The notes below the pieces were generated by a model. That model ran no database searches. It was not told the DNA's origin and worked only from the letters and a program-made list of their open reading frames with translations. This document shows positions 41,971 to 50,903 of a stretch of DNA of 64,000 bases, piece after piece. Made by a program: the position numbers and the translations under genes. Position 1 is the stretch's first letter. Each line of letters starts with the position of its first letter. This DNA comes from JANXQZ01 sp038225555 (GTDB lineage: Bacteria; Acidobacteriota; Terriglobia; Bryobacterales; Bryobacteraceae): positions 106,437 through 170,436 of the forward strand of contig JBBRRB010000008.1 in assembly GCA_038225555.1 (NCBI GenBank), given 5' to 3'.

Positions 41971-42729
41971 ATGACGGTTCAAGAGCTTTTTCGCGCCGGG
42001 CAGCTGAAAGAAGCTATTCAGGCGCTGGGGGGAGAACTGCGCGATCACCCCACCGACAGCAAGCGCAGGACTTTCCTCTTCGAACTGCTGTGTTTCGCGG
42101 GCGAGTACAGCCGCGCCGAGAAGCATCTTAGTCTGCTTGCGGATGCAAATGCGGACGCTGGCGTGGGAGCGCTGGTTTACCGCTCTGCGCTGGTAGCAGA
42201 GCGGAAACGGCAGGCGTTTTTCGAATCAAAACAGTATGAAAGCGCCGCTCCGGCTGAGTTGAAGCCTCGACCTGGAAAGCTGAACGGCCAGCCTTTCCAG
42301 ACCATTGAGGATGCCGACCCCAGGATCGGTCCGCGGCTGGAGGTATTCATCGCGGGTGAATACCTCTGGCTGCCATTTGAACATCTGGGGTCGCTGAAGA
42401 TGGAAGCACCGCGCCTGCTCCGCGATCTGCTTTGGTCCACTGCGGTGGTGATGGCCGGGCCCGCGCTGAAAGGTCAGGATTTCGGCGAGGTATTGCTCCC
42501 CGTTCTCTATCCGTTCTCGTGGCAGCACGCCAGCGATCAGGTAAAGTTGGGGCGAGAGACGGACTGGGTGGAGTCCGCCGAGGCCGATGCCATTGCGTTT
42601 GGGCAGAAGCTGCTGATTCTCGATGGACACGACGCGGTTCCGTTCCTGGAAGTTCGGACGCTGCAGTTCGACGACGCCGAAGAGGACGACGAGTCCGAGA
42701 CAGACGATCCGGTCGGCGAATCGGCATAG
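41971..42729 (+). CDS. tagJ: type VI secretion accessory protein TagJ (ImpE family)
   Basis: 252 residues. The N-terminal TPR-like part reads AGQLKEAIQALGGELRDHPT, then RTFLFELLCFAGEYSRAEKH. The C-terminal ImpE domain includes RLEVFIAGEYLWLPFEHL and RDLLWSTAVV. TagJ binds TssB and ClpV in systems of the Pseudomonas HSI-1 type and modulates sheath recycling, so its presence with clpV is consistent. It is 28 bp after hcp and 2 bp before tssA. Confidence 0.9.
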   Translation: MTVQELFRAGQLKEAIQALGGELRDHPTDSKRRTFLFELLCFAGEYSRAEKHLSLLADANADAGVGALVYRSALVAERKRQAFFESKQYESAAPAELKPRPGKLNGQPFQTIEDADPRIGPRLEVFIAGEYLWLPFEHLGSLKMEAPRLLRDLLWSTAVVMAGPALKGQDFGEVLLPVLYPFSWQHASDQVKLGRETDWVESAEADAIAFGQKLLILDGHDAVPFLEVRTLQFDDAEEDDESETDDPVGESA

Positions 42730-42731
42730 TC

Positions 42732-44744
42732 ATGCCTCTTCGCGACGATCTGCTGAACCCCATTTCCGGGGAAAATCCGAGCGGGGATAATCTTCGATAC
42801 CACCCCGACACGGACAGAATCAAGGAAGCCCGCAGAGAAGAACTGGACGTTCCCCAGGGCGACTGGAAGACCACTCTCAAGACAGCCGAATACCCGGTTG
42901 TGATCAAGCTGGCTGGCGAGCTGCTGGCTAAACGCGGAAAGGATCTCCAGATCGCCGTGTGGCTGATCGACGCCTTGGTTCGAACCGAGGGATTCGCGGT
43001 ACTCACGCCGTCGATTCGATTCCTGCATGAGCTTATGGACCAGTTCTGGGACACGCTCTACCCCGAAATCGAGGACGGCGACGTCGAACTCAGGGCGGCC
43101 CCCGTGGAATGGCTGGGCTCTAAGCTGGAAGAACCGCTGCGGCGGCTTAGCATCACCTCGAAAAAGCACAACTGGCTGGATTATCAGGAATCCAGGATGG
43201 TGGGCTACGAAGCCGACGCAAACAGCGACGAAAAGGAAGAGGTCAGAAACGGGCGGATCAAGGAGGGTAAGCTGTCGGCGGAGGCTTTCGATGAGGGCTT
43301 CGAAGCGACCCCCGTCGCTTTCTACGAGAAAACCGCCGCCGCCATCAGCGAAACTTTCAGCGAGTTGGAGACCATCTCCGAGTTTTGCGATTACAAATTC
43401 GGGGACTTCTCGCCCAGCTTTCTAAAGACCAGGAAAGCACTCGAGGACATCGAGCAGACGATCAAGCAACTGCTGAACCGCAAGCGTGGCGGCGTCGTTC
43501 CTGCCCCCGCTCCAAAGTCAGCTCCGGAACCCGATCCCGTAGGCGACGAAGAATTGACTGGTTACGATTCATCTCCCAGTCGGCCGGACGAAGATCTGGG
43601 TTCGGTTATCATGTTTTCGGACGAATCGCCGAGCGATACAGCGGCGCCTCGCCGAGAGTCGCGCCGCGCCGCCGTTGCTGCGACACCGCTAGACCCCGAC
43701 GACCTCGGCTCCACACTGGGTGGGATTTGTCGAGGCCTGCGCGAAAAAGATCCTTCCGATGTTACGCCGTTTCTGATTATCCGAGGCTTCCGCTGGGGTG
43801 AACTGTGGTGTCAGGCCCCTCCCGTTATTTTTCATAAACTGGAAGCTCCGCCTACGGAAGTACGAGTGGAACTGCGCCGTCTCACGAACTCGGCCGAGTG
43901 GAAGGAAGTGCTGGATGCTGCCGAAGACGCTATGGCCCTGCCATGCGGCCGCGGTTGGCTGGACCTGCAGCGCTACACGGTTGCCGCGCTGGATCAGTTG
44001 CAATATTATTCGGCCTCGGCGGCGGTCAAGAGCGGATTGCGTTCCCTGCTCCAGGACTTGCCGGATCTGCTGGACGCCAATCTGATGGACGATACGCCTT
44101 GCGCGAATGCCGAAACCAAGGCCTGGATCGCAAGCTACGTTCTTTCCACGCCTGCGGACCTCCCCGCTGCAGAACCTACGGATAGCGAACATACTCCGTC
44201 CGATGATTCTAGTTCGTCGACTGACGACACCCCTTCAGACGATTCATCAACCGATACTCCGGCCGTTGAAGACGAGCCCGCCAAGGCGGCGGAACCAGAA
44301 CCGGTTTTCAGCGACCCAATCGAGGAAGATCCGCCGATCATCGAGGCCAGCGTGGACGTTCCCGCCGAGCCGGAGCCGGATGTGTTCGAGGTGGCCAAGC
44401 AATCCCTCCAGGATGGAAAAACTTCGGAGGGTTTGGGTCTTATTTCGAAAAAGCTGGCAAACGAGCGATCGGGCAGGGCACGCTTCCGGCGCAGGACCCA
44501 GCTGGCGCACTTGTTGATGCTAGGAGGCCACGGCAGAATCGCGCAGCCGCTTTTGGACCAGATTAGTGTGGAGATCGAGGAGCGGCATTTGGAGCAGTGG
44601 GAGGATGGCGAAGCCCTTGCCTACCCCTTGGAACTTCTCATGAGGTGTCTTAATTCGGAGGAGGATCAACGCGAAAAGAAGCTGCAGTTGTACGACAGAA
44701 TTTGCAAGCTCGATCCGTTGCGTGCGCTGAATTGCACATTCTGA
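42732..44744 (+). CDS. tssA: type VI secretion protein TssA (ImpA family)
   Basis: 670 residues from ATG 42732 (MPLRDDLLNPISGENPSGDN); the frame continues upstream inside tagJ without conservation. The ImpA_N domain spans about 10-130 (GDWKTTLKTAEYPVVIKLAG, ALVRTEGFAVL). A long linker rich in Asp, Ser, Thr and Pro (SSSTDDTPSDDSSTD) joins it to a C-terminal helical domain (LAHLLMLGGHGRIAQPLLDQ) of the type that forms a ring at the sheath end. TssA organises baseplate and sheath polymerisation. The linker is unusually acidic and longer than normal. Gap to tssE is 1 bp. Confidence 0.93.
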   Translation: MPLRDDLLNPISGENPSGDNLRYHPDTDRIKEARREELDVPQGDWKTTLKTAEYPVVIKLAGELLAKRGKDLQIAVWLIDALVRTEGFAVLTPSIRFLHELMDQFWDTLYPEIEDGDVELRAAPVEWLGSKLEEPLRRLSITSKKHNWLDYQESRMVGYEADANSDEKEEVRNGRIKEGKLSAEAFDEGFEATPVAFYEKTAAAISETFSELETISEFCDYKFGDFSPSFLKTRKALEDIEQTIKQLLNRKRGGVVPAPAPKSAPEPDPVGDEELTGYDSSPSRPDEDLGSVIMFSDESPSDTAAPRRESRRAAVAATPLDPDDLGSTLGGICRGLREKDPSDVTPFLIIRGFRWGELWCQAPPVIFHKLEAPPTEVRVELRRLTNSAEWKEVLDAAEDAMALPCGRGWLDLQRYTVAALDQLQYYSASAAVKSGLRSLLQDLPDLLDANLMDDTPCANAETKAWIASYVLSTPADLPAAEPTDSEHTPSDDSSSSTDDTPSDDSSTDTPAVEDEPAKAAEPEPVFSDPIEEDPPIIEASVDVPAEPEPDVFEVAKQSLQDGKTSEGLGLISKKLANERSGRARFRRRTQLAHLLMLGGHGRIAQPLLDQISVEIEERHLEQWEDGEALAYPLELLMRCLNSEEDQREKKLQLYDRICKLDPLRALNCTF

Positions 44745-44745
44745 G

Positions 44746-45234
44746 ATGCTAGACAAAAGGTTTGAACGCAGCGTACAGCAAAGCCTCATTGACCGGCTCA
44801 TCGATCTCGATCCGGCCAACCGTCAGGAGCCGCCTTTGTCGCGGCCCGAGTCGTTGCGCCGCTACCGCCTGTCGGTGAAACGCGATCTGGAGTGGTTGCT
44901 CAATACGACCAAGATGCCCATCGACATTCCCGAGAGCTGCCAGGAGATTCGCAAATCGCTGCTGTGTTACGGACTGCCCGATATCAGCTCTATTTCGGTT
45001 CAGAGCGCTTCAGATGAGCAACGGCTGCTGCGATCGCTCGAATGCGCGATCGAAATGTTCGAGCCGCGCCTCTCCCGTGCCAAGGTGACCAATCGGGAGC
45101 CTATTCATTCTTCTCAGCAGGCGATCACGTTTCATGTGGAAGCGATCCTGATGGTGGATCCCTTGCCTGAGCGCATCGCATTCGACACGGTGCTCGAAAT
45201 CTCCAAGGGCGCATATAGCGTAAAGGAAAGCTAG
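44746..45234 (+). CDS. tssE: type VI secretion baseplate protein TssE (gp25-like)
   Basis: 162 residues. It matches the GPW/gp25 family: FERSVQQSLIDRLIDLDP, LRRYRLSVKRDLEWLLNT, SLLCYGLPDISSISV and a C-terminal AITFHVEAILMVDPLPERIA. TssE is a wedge component that nucleates sheath assembly. It starts 1 bp after tssA and ends 29 bp before the chosen tssF start, so it is part of the same transcript. Intact. Confidence 0.95.
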   Translation: MLDKRFERSVQQSLIDRLIDLDPANRQEPPLSRPESLRRYRLSVKRDLEWLLNTTKMPIDIPESCQEIRKSLLCYGLPDISSISVQSASDEQRLLRSLECAIEMFEPRLSRAKVTNREPIHSSQQAITFHVEAILMVDPLPERIAFDTVLEISKGAYSVKES

Positions 45235-45263
45235 CGTGCTTGCCGGGTGTTCAGGACACGAGC

Positions 45264-47099
45264 ATGCGTGACGATCTGCTCTTTCACTACGAGCGGGAAC
45301 TGACTTATCTACGCTTTCTCGGGGCCGAGTTCGCCAAGAAATATCCCAAGGTGGCCAGCCGTCTGATGCTGGAAGCCGGGAAGTGCGACGATCCTCACGT
45401 GGAACGGCTCCTGGAAGGGTTTGCCCTCCTGGCGGCGCGGGTCTACATGAAGATCGACGACGACTTTCCCGAGATTGTCGGATCGTTATTCTCCATCTTG
45501 TACCCGCATTACCTGCGGCCCATGCCGTCCGCTTCCATCGTTCAGTTCCATCTCGATCCCGAACAGGGCAAGCTGATGGCCGGGCTCAACGTGCCCAAGG
45601 ATTCGCTGCTTTACTCGCCTCCCGTGAACGGCACGCCCTGCAAATTTCGCACCTGCTTCGATACCGTCTTGTGGCCCGTGGAGGTGAAGGACGCCGATTG
45701 GAGATCGTGCGATCGCGTTCAGCCACCGCTGCAAGTGCCCTCCGCCGTGGCTGCGCTCCGCATGGAATTGCATTGCCTGCCGGATGTCCGCTTCTCCAAG
45801 CTCAGCCTAAGGACACTGCGAATCTTCCTGCAAGGCGACGGAACCGTGGTGCATAGCCTGATCGAACTGCTGTGCAACAACTGTGTTCAGATTGTCGCGC
45901 GAGACTTGTCGGCCCCCCTGCGCAAGGTGGTCACGCTCGGTCCCGGTTCTCTGCGTCAAGTAGGCTTCGATCATAACGAGGGCCTGGTTCCATTTCCGAG
46001 ACGCAGCTTCTGGGGCTATCGGCTGCTCCAGGAATATTTCACTTTTCCGGAGAAGTTCTGCTTTCTGGATCTGTCCGGATTCGAGAAGATCGCCGAGGCG
46101 GACTTCGGCGAGAAGATCGAAATCCTGTTCTTTCTCTCCGAGTTCGAGCGCAGCGACCGACGGCAAATGTTGGAGCTAGGCGTCTCGAAAAATACTTTCC
46201 GGCTGGGCTGCTCGCCAGTGATCAACCTGTTCAAGCAGGTGGCGGAGCCAATCCTGATGGAGCAGAAGAAATTCGATTACCGCATTATCCCCGACGCGCG
46301 CCGCGAACAAGCCCTGGACATCTTCTCCGTGGAAGAGGTGGTTGGCGTAATGAGCGGGGGCGCCGAAACCATCGTGTACGAGCCTTTCTATTCCTATCGC
46401 CACTCGGCCGGGCAGACGACGAAGACGTTCTATCACACCACTCGGAATCCGTCAGTGTGGCGCGCCGATAAAGGCTCCGACGTGCACATCAACTTCGTCG
46501 ACCTCACTGGGGAGAAGCTAACACCGGACCGCGATTCCATTACCATCCGGCTCCTGTGTACTAACGGGGATCTCCCGGCGCGGCTGCCGTTCGGCAACGA
46601 AGAGGGCGATTTTCAACTTGAGAGCGGTGGCCCCATCACTCGCATCGTGGCGCTCACGAAACCAACTGATCCGCTTCAACCCCCATCGGGCCACGGGCTC
46701 CTGTGGCGTCTCATATCGCAGCAATCGCTAAACTATTTATCGCTGGTGTCCGAGGGCGTCGATGCCTTTCGGGAGATTCTGAGGCTGCACAACTTCGCGG
46801 GCGCTCTTGCTGTTGAAAAACAGATCGACGGAATCTTAAATTTGAAGAGCGGTCCGCACTTTGCCCGGCTGTCTTCCGAGCACGGGATCACCTTCGCGCG
46901 CGGCACGCGTGTGGAAATTGAGATGGACGAGGAGCAATTCGCTGGAACCGGCGCTTACACGTTTTCAAGCGTCCTGGACGTTTTTCTGGGGCTGTACACT
47001 TCCATGAACAGCTTCAGCCAACTGATTGTGCGCACCAGGCAAAGAAAGAGGATCCTGAAACAATGGCCGCCCCGATCGGGTCAGAAAATCCTGATGTAG
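45264..47099 (+). CDS. tssF: type VI secretion baseplate protein TssF
   Basis: 611 residues from ATG 45264 (MRDDLLFHYERELTYLRFLG), the conserved TssF N-terminus; a TTG at 45240 would add eight residues. Other blocks are EFAKKYPKVASRLML, PHVERLLEGFALLAARVYMK, FPEIVGSLFSILYPHYLRP and the C-terminal GTRVEIEMDEEQFAGTGAY. TssF with TssG and TssE builds the baseplate wedge around VgrG. Its end overlaps tssG by 37 bp. Confidence 0.95.
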   Translation: MRDDLLFHYERELTYLRFLGAEFAKKYPKVASRLMLEAGKCDDPHVERLLEGFALLAARVYMKIDDDFPEIVGSLFSILYPHYLRPMPSASIVQFHLDPEQGKLMAGLNVPKDSLLYSPPVNGTPCKFRTCFDTVLWPVEVKDADWRSCDRVQPPLQVPSAVAALRMELHCLPDVRFSKLSLRTLRIFLQGDGTVVHSLIELLCNNCVQIVARDLSAPLRKVVTLGPGSLRQVGFDHNEGLVPFPRRSFWGYRLLQEYFTFPEKFCFLDLSGFEKIAEADFGEKIEILFFLSEFERSDRRQMLELGVSKNTFRLGCSPVINLFKQVAEPILMEQKKFDYRIIPDARREQALDIFSVEEVVGVMSGGAETIVYEPFYSYRHSAGQTTKTFYHTTRNPSVWRADKGSDVHINFVDLTGEKLTPDRDSITIRLLCTNGDLPARLPFGNEEGDFQLESGGPITRIVALTKPTDPLQPPSGHGLLWRLISQQSLNYLSLVSEGVDAFREILRLHNFAGALAVEKQIDGILNLKSGPHFARLSSEHGITFARGTRVEIEMDEEQFAGTGAYTFSSVLDVFLGLYTSMNSFSQLIVRTRQRKRILKQWPPRSGQKILM

Positions 47100-48109
47100 C
47101 GCTCGCGGAAGTGCGTCGAATGCTCTTCCGCGAGCCCTATTCGTTCGACTTCTTTCAAGCTGTTCGATTGCTCGGCCAGATGCAGCCTGACCGGACGGCT
47201 GTGGGACGCTACGCCAATCCTCGCGATGAAACGGTGCGCTTCGGCGCACATGCGTCGGTGAACTTTCCAGCAAGCCAGATTCAAAGTCTTACGGAGAGGC
47301 CGGAGGAAGCACCCTCCATGGTGGTGAACTTCATGGGGCTGTTCGGCCCGCTGGGAGTTCTGCCCAACCACATGACCGAGTTGATCGCCGGACGGGCCCG
47401 CCTGCGCGACACCGGCCTGCGCGATTTCTTCGACCTTTTCAATCACCGCATGACGTCGTTCTTCTACCAGGCTTGGGAGAAGCATCACTTCACGGTCGGA
47501 TACGAGCGTGACCGGAACGACCCGGTCACGAATGCGCTGCTCGGGCTGGTGGGATTGGGAACGCCGGGTCTGCGCCAGCGCCAGCCGGTTCGTGACGAGT
47601 TATTCGTATTCTACGCCGGTCTGTTTGGCTTGGCCCCCAAATCGGCGCTGGCGCTGGAGGCCATGCTGGGAGACTACTTCGATGTCCAAGTGGAAGTGGA
47701 ACCCTTCATTGGAACCTGGCGCAAGCTGGATGAGCCAGAGCAATGCGTCCTGGGCGAGGAGTTTGCGGATACTGCATCTCTCGGGTTCGGTGTGGTGGCC
47801 GGGGACGAGGTCTGGGATCGGAGCTCGCGGGTGCGTCTGAAATTCGGTCCGTTGAGCGCCGAACGATACCGCGACTTCCTGCCTACCGGGTCGGCTTGGC
47901 CTGCTCTCCAAGCTATCGTTAAAAGCTTTTGCGGGAACGATCTGGAGTTTGAGATTCAATTGATTCTCAAGCGGGAAGAGGTTCCGGCTTGTGAATTGGG
48001 CAACGAAGGCGAGGCTGGCCCGCTGCTTGGCTGGTTTAGCTGGATGAAGTCGAAACCGCTGTTCGACCGTGATCCGGACGACACGATTCTGTTACTATTG
48101 GAGACCTAA
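47063..48109 (+). CDS. tssG: type VI secretion baseplate protein TssG
   Basis: 348 residues. The N-terminus LFREPYSFDFFQAVRLLGQM, then FPASQIQSL, MVVNFMGLFGPLGVLPNHMT and LRDFFDLFNHRMTSFFYQAW are diagnostic for TssG (VasB/ImpH). It forms the wedge core with TssF. The start lies 37 bp inside tssF in another frame, a common tssFG arrangement that ensures coupled translation. It ends 1 bp before the clpV start. Confidence 0.95.
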   Translation: MAAPIGSENPDVALAEVRRMLFREPYSFDFFQAVRLLGQMQPDRTAVGRYANPRDETVRFGAHASVNFPASQIQSLTERPEEAPSMVVNFMGLFGPLGVLPNHMTELIAGRARLRDTGLRDFFDLFNHRMTSFFYQAWEKHHFTVGYERDRNDPVTNALLGLVGLGTPGLRQRQPVRDELFVFYAGLFGLAPKSALALEAMLGDYFDVQVEVEPFIGTWRKLDEPEQCVLGEEFADTASLGFGVVAGDEVWDRSSRVRLKFGPLSAERYRDFLPTGSAWPALQAIVKSFCGNDLEFEIQLILKREEVPACELGNEGEAGPLLGWFSWMKSKPLFDRDPDDTILLLLET

Positions 48110-48110
48110 A

Positions 48111-50753
48111 ATGGCCGTTAACTTACGCGCACTAATTGGCAAACTGAACGATACCTCCCGCAACGCGTTGGAAGGCGCGGCGGGCCTCTGCCTCTCCCGA
48201 ACGCACTACGACATCGAAATCGAGCACTTCCTGATGAAGCTGCTGGATGCCACAGGTTCGGACCTCACCTTCATCGCAAAACAGTTCGGCATCGACAAGT
48301 CCCGTTTCGCGGCGGAACTAACAAGGAGCTTGGACAAGCTGAAATCGGGGAACGCGCGGACGCCCGCGATCAGCCCCACGGTCCTGAAAATGGTGCGCGA
48401 AGCTTGGACTATAGGGTCGCTCGAATACAGCGCGACACTGGTCCGCTCGGGCCACACGATTTTAGCTTTGGCCAGCGTGGAAGAGCTCACTCGGCTGATG
48501 AAAGACGTCAGCAAGGAGTTTCAGAAGATCGATCCTGAAGCGCTGCGCAAGGACTTCGCATCCATCGTCGCGCAGTCGGAGGAAGAGTCGCAGATGGCTG
48601 CGGCGTCCTCGTCGGCGGACTCGCCCGAAGGACAGCGTTCGGCACCCGGCAGCAAGACTCCTTTCCTGGATCAATACTCGGTGAATCTCACGGAGAACGC
48701 GCGCAAGGGGAAAATCGACGAGGTGCTGGCCCGCGACTTCGAGATCCGCCAAGTGGTGGACATTCTCACGCGGCGACGCCAAAATAATCCGATCCTGGTG
48801 GGCGAGGCGGGCGTCGGCAAGACTGCCATCGTGGAAGGTTTCGCTTTGAGGGTGGCGCGAGGCGACGTGCCGCAGCCCTTAAAGAACGTATCGGTGCACA
48901 CGCTGGATCTAGCGCTGCTGCAGGCGGGTGCGGGCGTGAAGGGCGAGTTTGAGAATCGTCTGAAAGGGCTGATTAACGAGGTAAAGTCCTCGCCCACCCC
49001 CATCATTCTCTTCATCGACGAAGCTCACACGATGATCGGCGCCGGAGGCCAGGCCGGCCAGAACGATGCAGCGAACCTCCTGAAACCTGCCTTGGCTCGA
49101 GGCGAGATGCGAACGCTGGCAGCTACCACATGGTCCGAGTACAAGAAGTACTTTGAGAAGGACCCTGCATTGGCTCGCCGCTTCCAACTGGTGAAGGTGG
49201 AGGAGCCCAGCGAAGTTCAGTGCGAGTTGATGCTCCGAGGCCTGGTCCCCGCTTTGGAGAAACACCACAAGGTAAGAATCCTGGACGAGGGCTTGGCCGC
49301 TGCCGTCAGAATCTCGCATCGCTACCTACCGGATCGGCAGTTGCCCGACAAGGCGGTGAGCGTGCTCGATACCGCTTGCGCCCGGCTTGCGCTTGGCCAA
49401 AACACAATCCCTGCAGCGATTGAAGATGCCACGCGCACTCTGGACGATCTCGCGGTCCAATCGCGCGTGCTCGAACGGGAGGCGGCCGTGGGTGCGGATC
49501 ATGCCGAGCGGCTCGAGGCCATCGGTCAAAGCCGTACCGCCACAGAGGAAAAGCTGGCCAAGTTGAAAGAGCGCTGGGACAAGGAATTAAAGCTCGTAAA
49601 CGAGATTCGGGAGATTCGCACCACGCTGGAAGAGGGTCATGCGGCCGGGTCCAAGGGGGCTTCGAATGGATCCGATTTGCGAGCCAAACTGGGCGAACTG
49701 AATTCTGCGCTCGATACCATGCAGGGCGAAACGCCGTTGATTCGAGTGTGCGTGGATGAGCAGATTGTTGGCGAAGTAATCTCCGGATGGACAGGCATCC
49801 CGGTCGGCAAAATGGTGAAGGATGAGGTGGCCACCGTTCTGGAATTGGAAAAACATCTGGGAAAACGCGTGATTGGTCAGGACCATGCTCTTGCAGCCAT
49901 TAGCCAACGCGTCCGGACATCGCGGGCGAGCCTCGACGATCCAAACAAGCCGGTAGGCGTGTTCCTACTGGTTGGACCGAGCGGCGTCGGCAAAACTGAA
50001 ACAGCGCTGGCCATATCGGATTTGCTCTACGGCGGCGACAAGAACGTGATCACGATTAACATGTCGGAGTTCCAGGCGCCGCACACGGTATCGACTCTGA
50101 AAGGCTCGCCTCCTGGATACGTCGGTTATGGCGAGGGTGGCGTTCTCACCGAAGCCGTGCGCCGTCGCCCCTACTCGGTGGTGCTGCTGGATGAAGTGGA
50201 GAAAGCGCATCCTGATGTGCTGGAGTTATTCTTCCAAGTCTTTGATAAAGGTCAGATGGAAGACGGCGAAGGCCGACTCATCAACTTCAAGAACACCATC
50301 ATTATCCTCACTTCGAACGCAGGGACGGAGACACTGGCGAAGCTGTGCGCGGATCCGGAGACTATGCCTGGTCCGGCCGGCATGGTGCAGGCTTTGAAGC
50401 CAGAGCTGGACAAGGTGTTCAAGCCGGCTTTCCTGGGCCGCTTGGTGATCACTCCTTATTTCCCGATTAAGGATGAGGCGCTAAAGCAGATCATTATCCT
50501 GAAGCTCGCTAAAATTCAACGACGCTTGCACGACACGCACAAGCTCGCGCTGACGTATGACCCGGCTCTGGTGCAAGAGGTGGCCAGCCGCTGCACGGAG
50601 GTGGAGAGCGGCGCGAGAAATGTAGATAACATTCTTACGAATACGCTGTTGCCGGATATCTCTCGCCGTTTGCTGAGTTCATTTGCAGAAGGGACGAAAA
50701 CAGCGTCGCTGCATGTAGGCATCGGAGAGAATGGCTCTTTTGTATATGAGTAG
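48111..50753 (+). CDS. tssH: type VI secretion AAA+ ATPase ClpV (TssH)
   Basis: 880 residues from ATG 48111 (MAVNLRALIGKLNDTSRNAL), with GGAG in the ribosome-site position; an upstream ATG lies inside tssG and is rejected. The N-terminal repeat domain binds the contracted sheath. Two AAA+ modules have Walker A GEAGVGKT (231-238) and GPSGVGKT (622-629), with Walker B FIDEAH and LLDEVEKAH, and a coiled-coil M-domain between (KLAKLKERWDKELKLVNEI). ClpV disassembles contracted TssBC sheaths. It carries the ClpV-specific N-terminus (SRTHYDIEIEHFLMKLLDA) rather than that of ClpB. Followed by a 150-bp spacer with an inverted repeat. Confidence 0.96.
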   Translation: MAVNLRALIGKLNDTSRNALEGAAGLCLSRTHYDIEIEHFLMKLLDATGSDLTFIAKQFGIDKSRFAAELTRSLDKLKSGNARTPAISPTVLKMVREAWTIGSLEYSATLVRSGHTILALASVEELTRLMKDVSKEFQKIDPEALRKDFASIVAQSEEESQMAAASSSADSPEGQRSAPGSKTPFLDQYSVNLTENARKGKIDEVLARDFEIRQVVDILTRRRQNNPILVGEAGVGKTAIVEGFALRVARGDVPQPLKNVSVHTLDLALLQAGAGVKGEFENRLKGLINEVKSSPTPIILFIDEAHTMIGAGGQAGQNDAANLLKPALARGEMRTLAATTWSEYKKYFEKDPALARRFQLVKVEEPSEVQCELMLRGLVPALEKHHKVRILDEGLAAAVRISHRYLPDRQLPDKAVSVLDTACARLALGQNTIPAAIEDATRTLDDLAVQSRVLEREAAVGADHAERLEAIGQSRTATEEKLAKLKERWDKELKLVNEIREIRTTLEEGHAAGSKGASNGSDLRAKLGELNSALDTMQGETPLIRVCVDEQIVGEVISGWTGIPVGKMVKDEVATVLELEKHLGKRVIGQDHALAAISQRVRTSRASLDDPNKPVGVFLLVGPSGVGKTETALAISDLLYGGDKNVITINMSEFQAPHTVSTLKGSPPGYVGYGEGGVLTEAVRRRPYSVVLLDEVEKAHPDVLELFFQVFDKGQMEDGEGRLINFKNTIIILTSNAGTETLAKLCADPETMPGPAGMVQALKPELDKVFKPAFLGRLVITPYFPIKDEALKQIIILKLAKIQRRLHDTHKLALTYDPALVQEVASRCTEVESGARNVDNILTNTLLPDISRRLLSSFAEGTKTASLHVGIGENGSFVYE

Positions 50754-50766
50754 TCAGTGGCCAAAC

Positions 50767-50870
50767 TGTGGGGCAGCCAATCTTGGCTGCAGCGGGCTTT
50801 CAGGCGGCTTCTCCGGTAGCCCGACTAAGCCGCCTGAAAGGCGGCTGCGGGCAAGATTGCCCGCCCCACA
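50767..50870. repeat. 104-bp bipartite inverted repeat between clpV and vgrG
   Basis: It begins TGTGGGGC and ends GCCCCACA. The 44-bp arms pair with about 33 matches, around a central CTTTCAGGCGGCTT / AAGCCGCCTGAAAG core. Each arm contains its own hairpin (GCAGCCA-ATCT-TGGCTGC and GCGGGCA-AGAT-TGCCCGC). It resembles a REP/BIME or small MITE-like unit and would form a strong structure in mRNA, possibly reducing read-through into vgrG. Related single hairpins lie at 26209 and 32846. Confidence 0.75.
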
Positions 50871-50903
50871 ACCGAGAAGACTCGGCGAAGCAAGGAGGCG
50901 AGC

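Noticed and set aside
42432..42731. 100-codon N-terminal extension of TssA inside tagJ
   Set aside because: The extension is Arg/Gly-rich and antagonistic to the conserved tagJ frame; the conserved TssA start MPLRDDLLNPISGENP lies at 42732.
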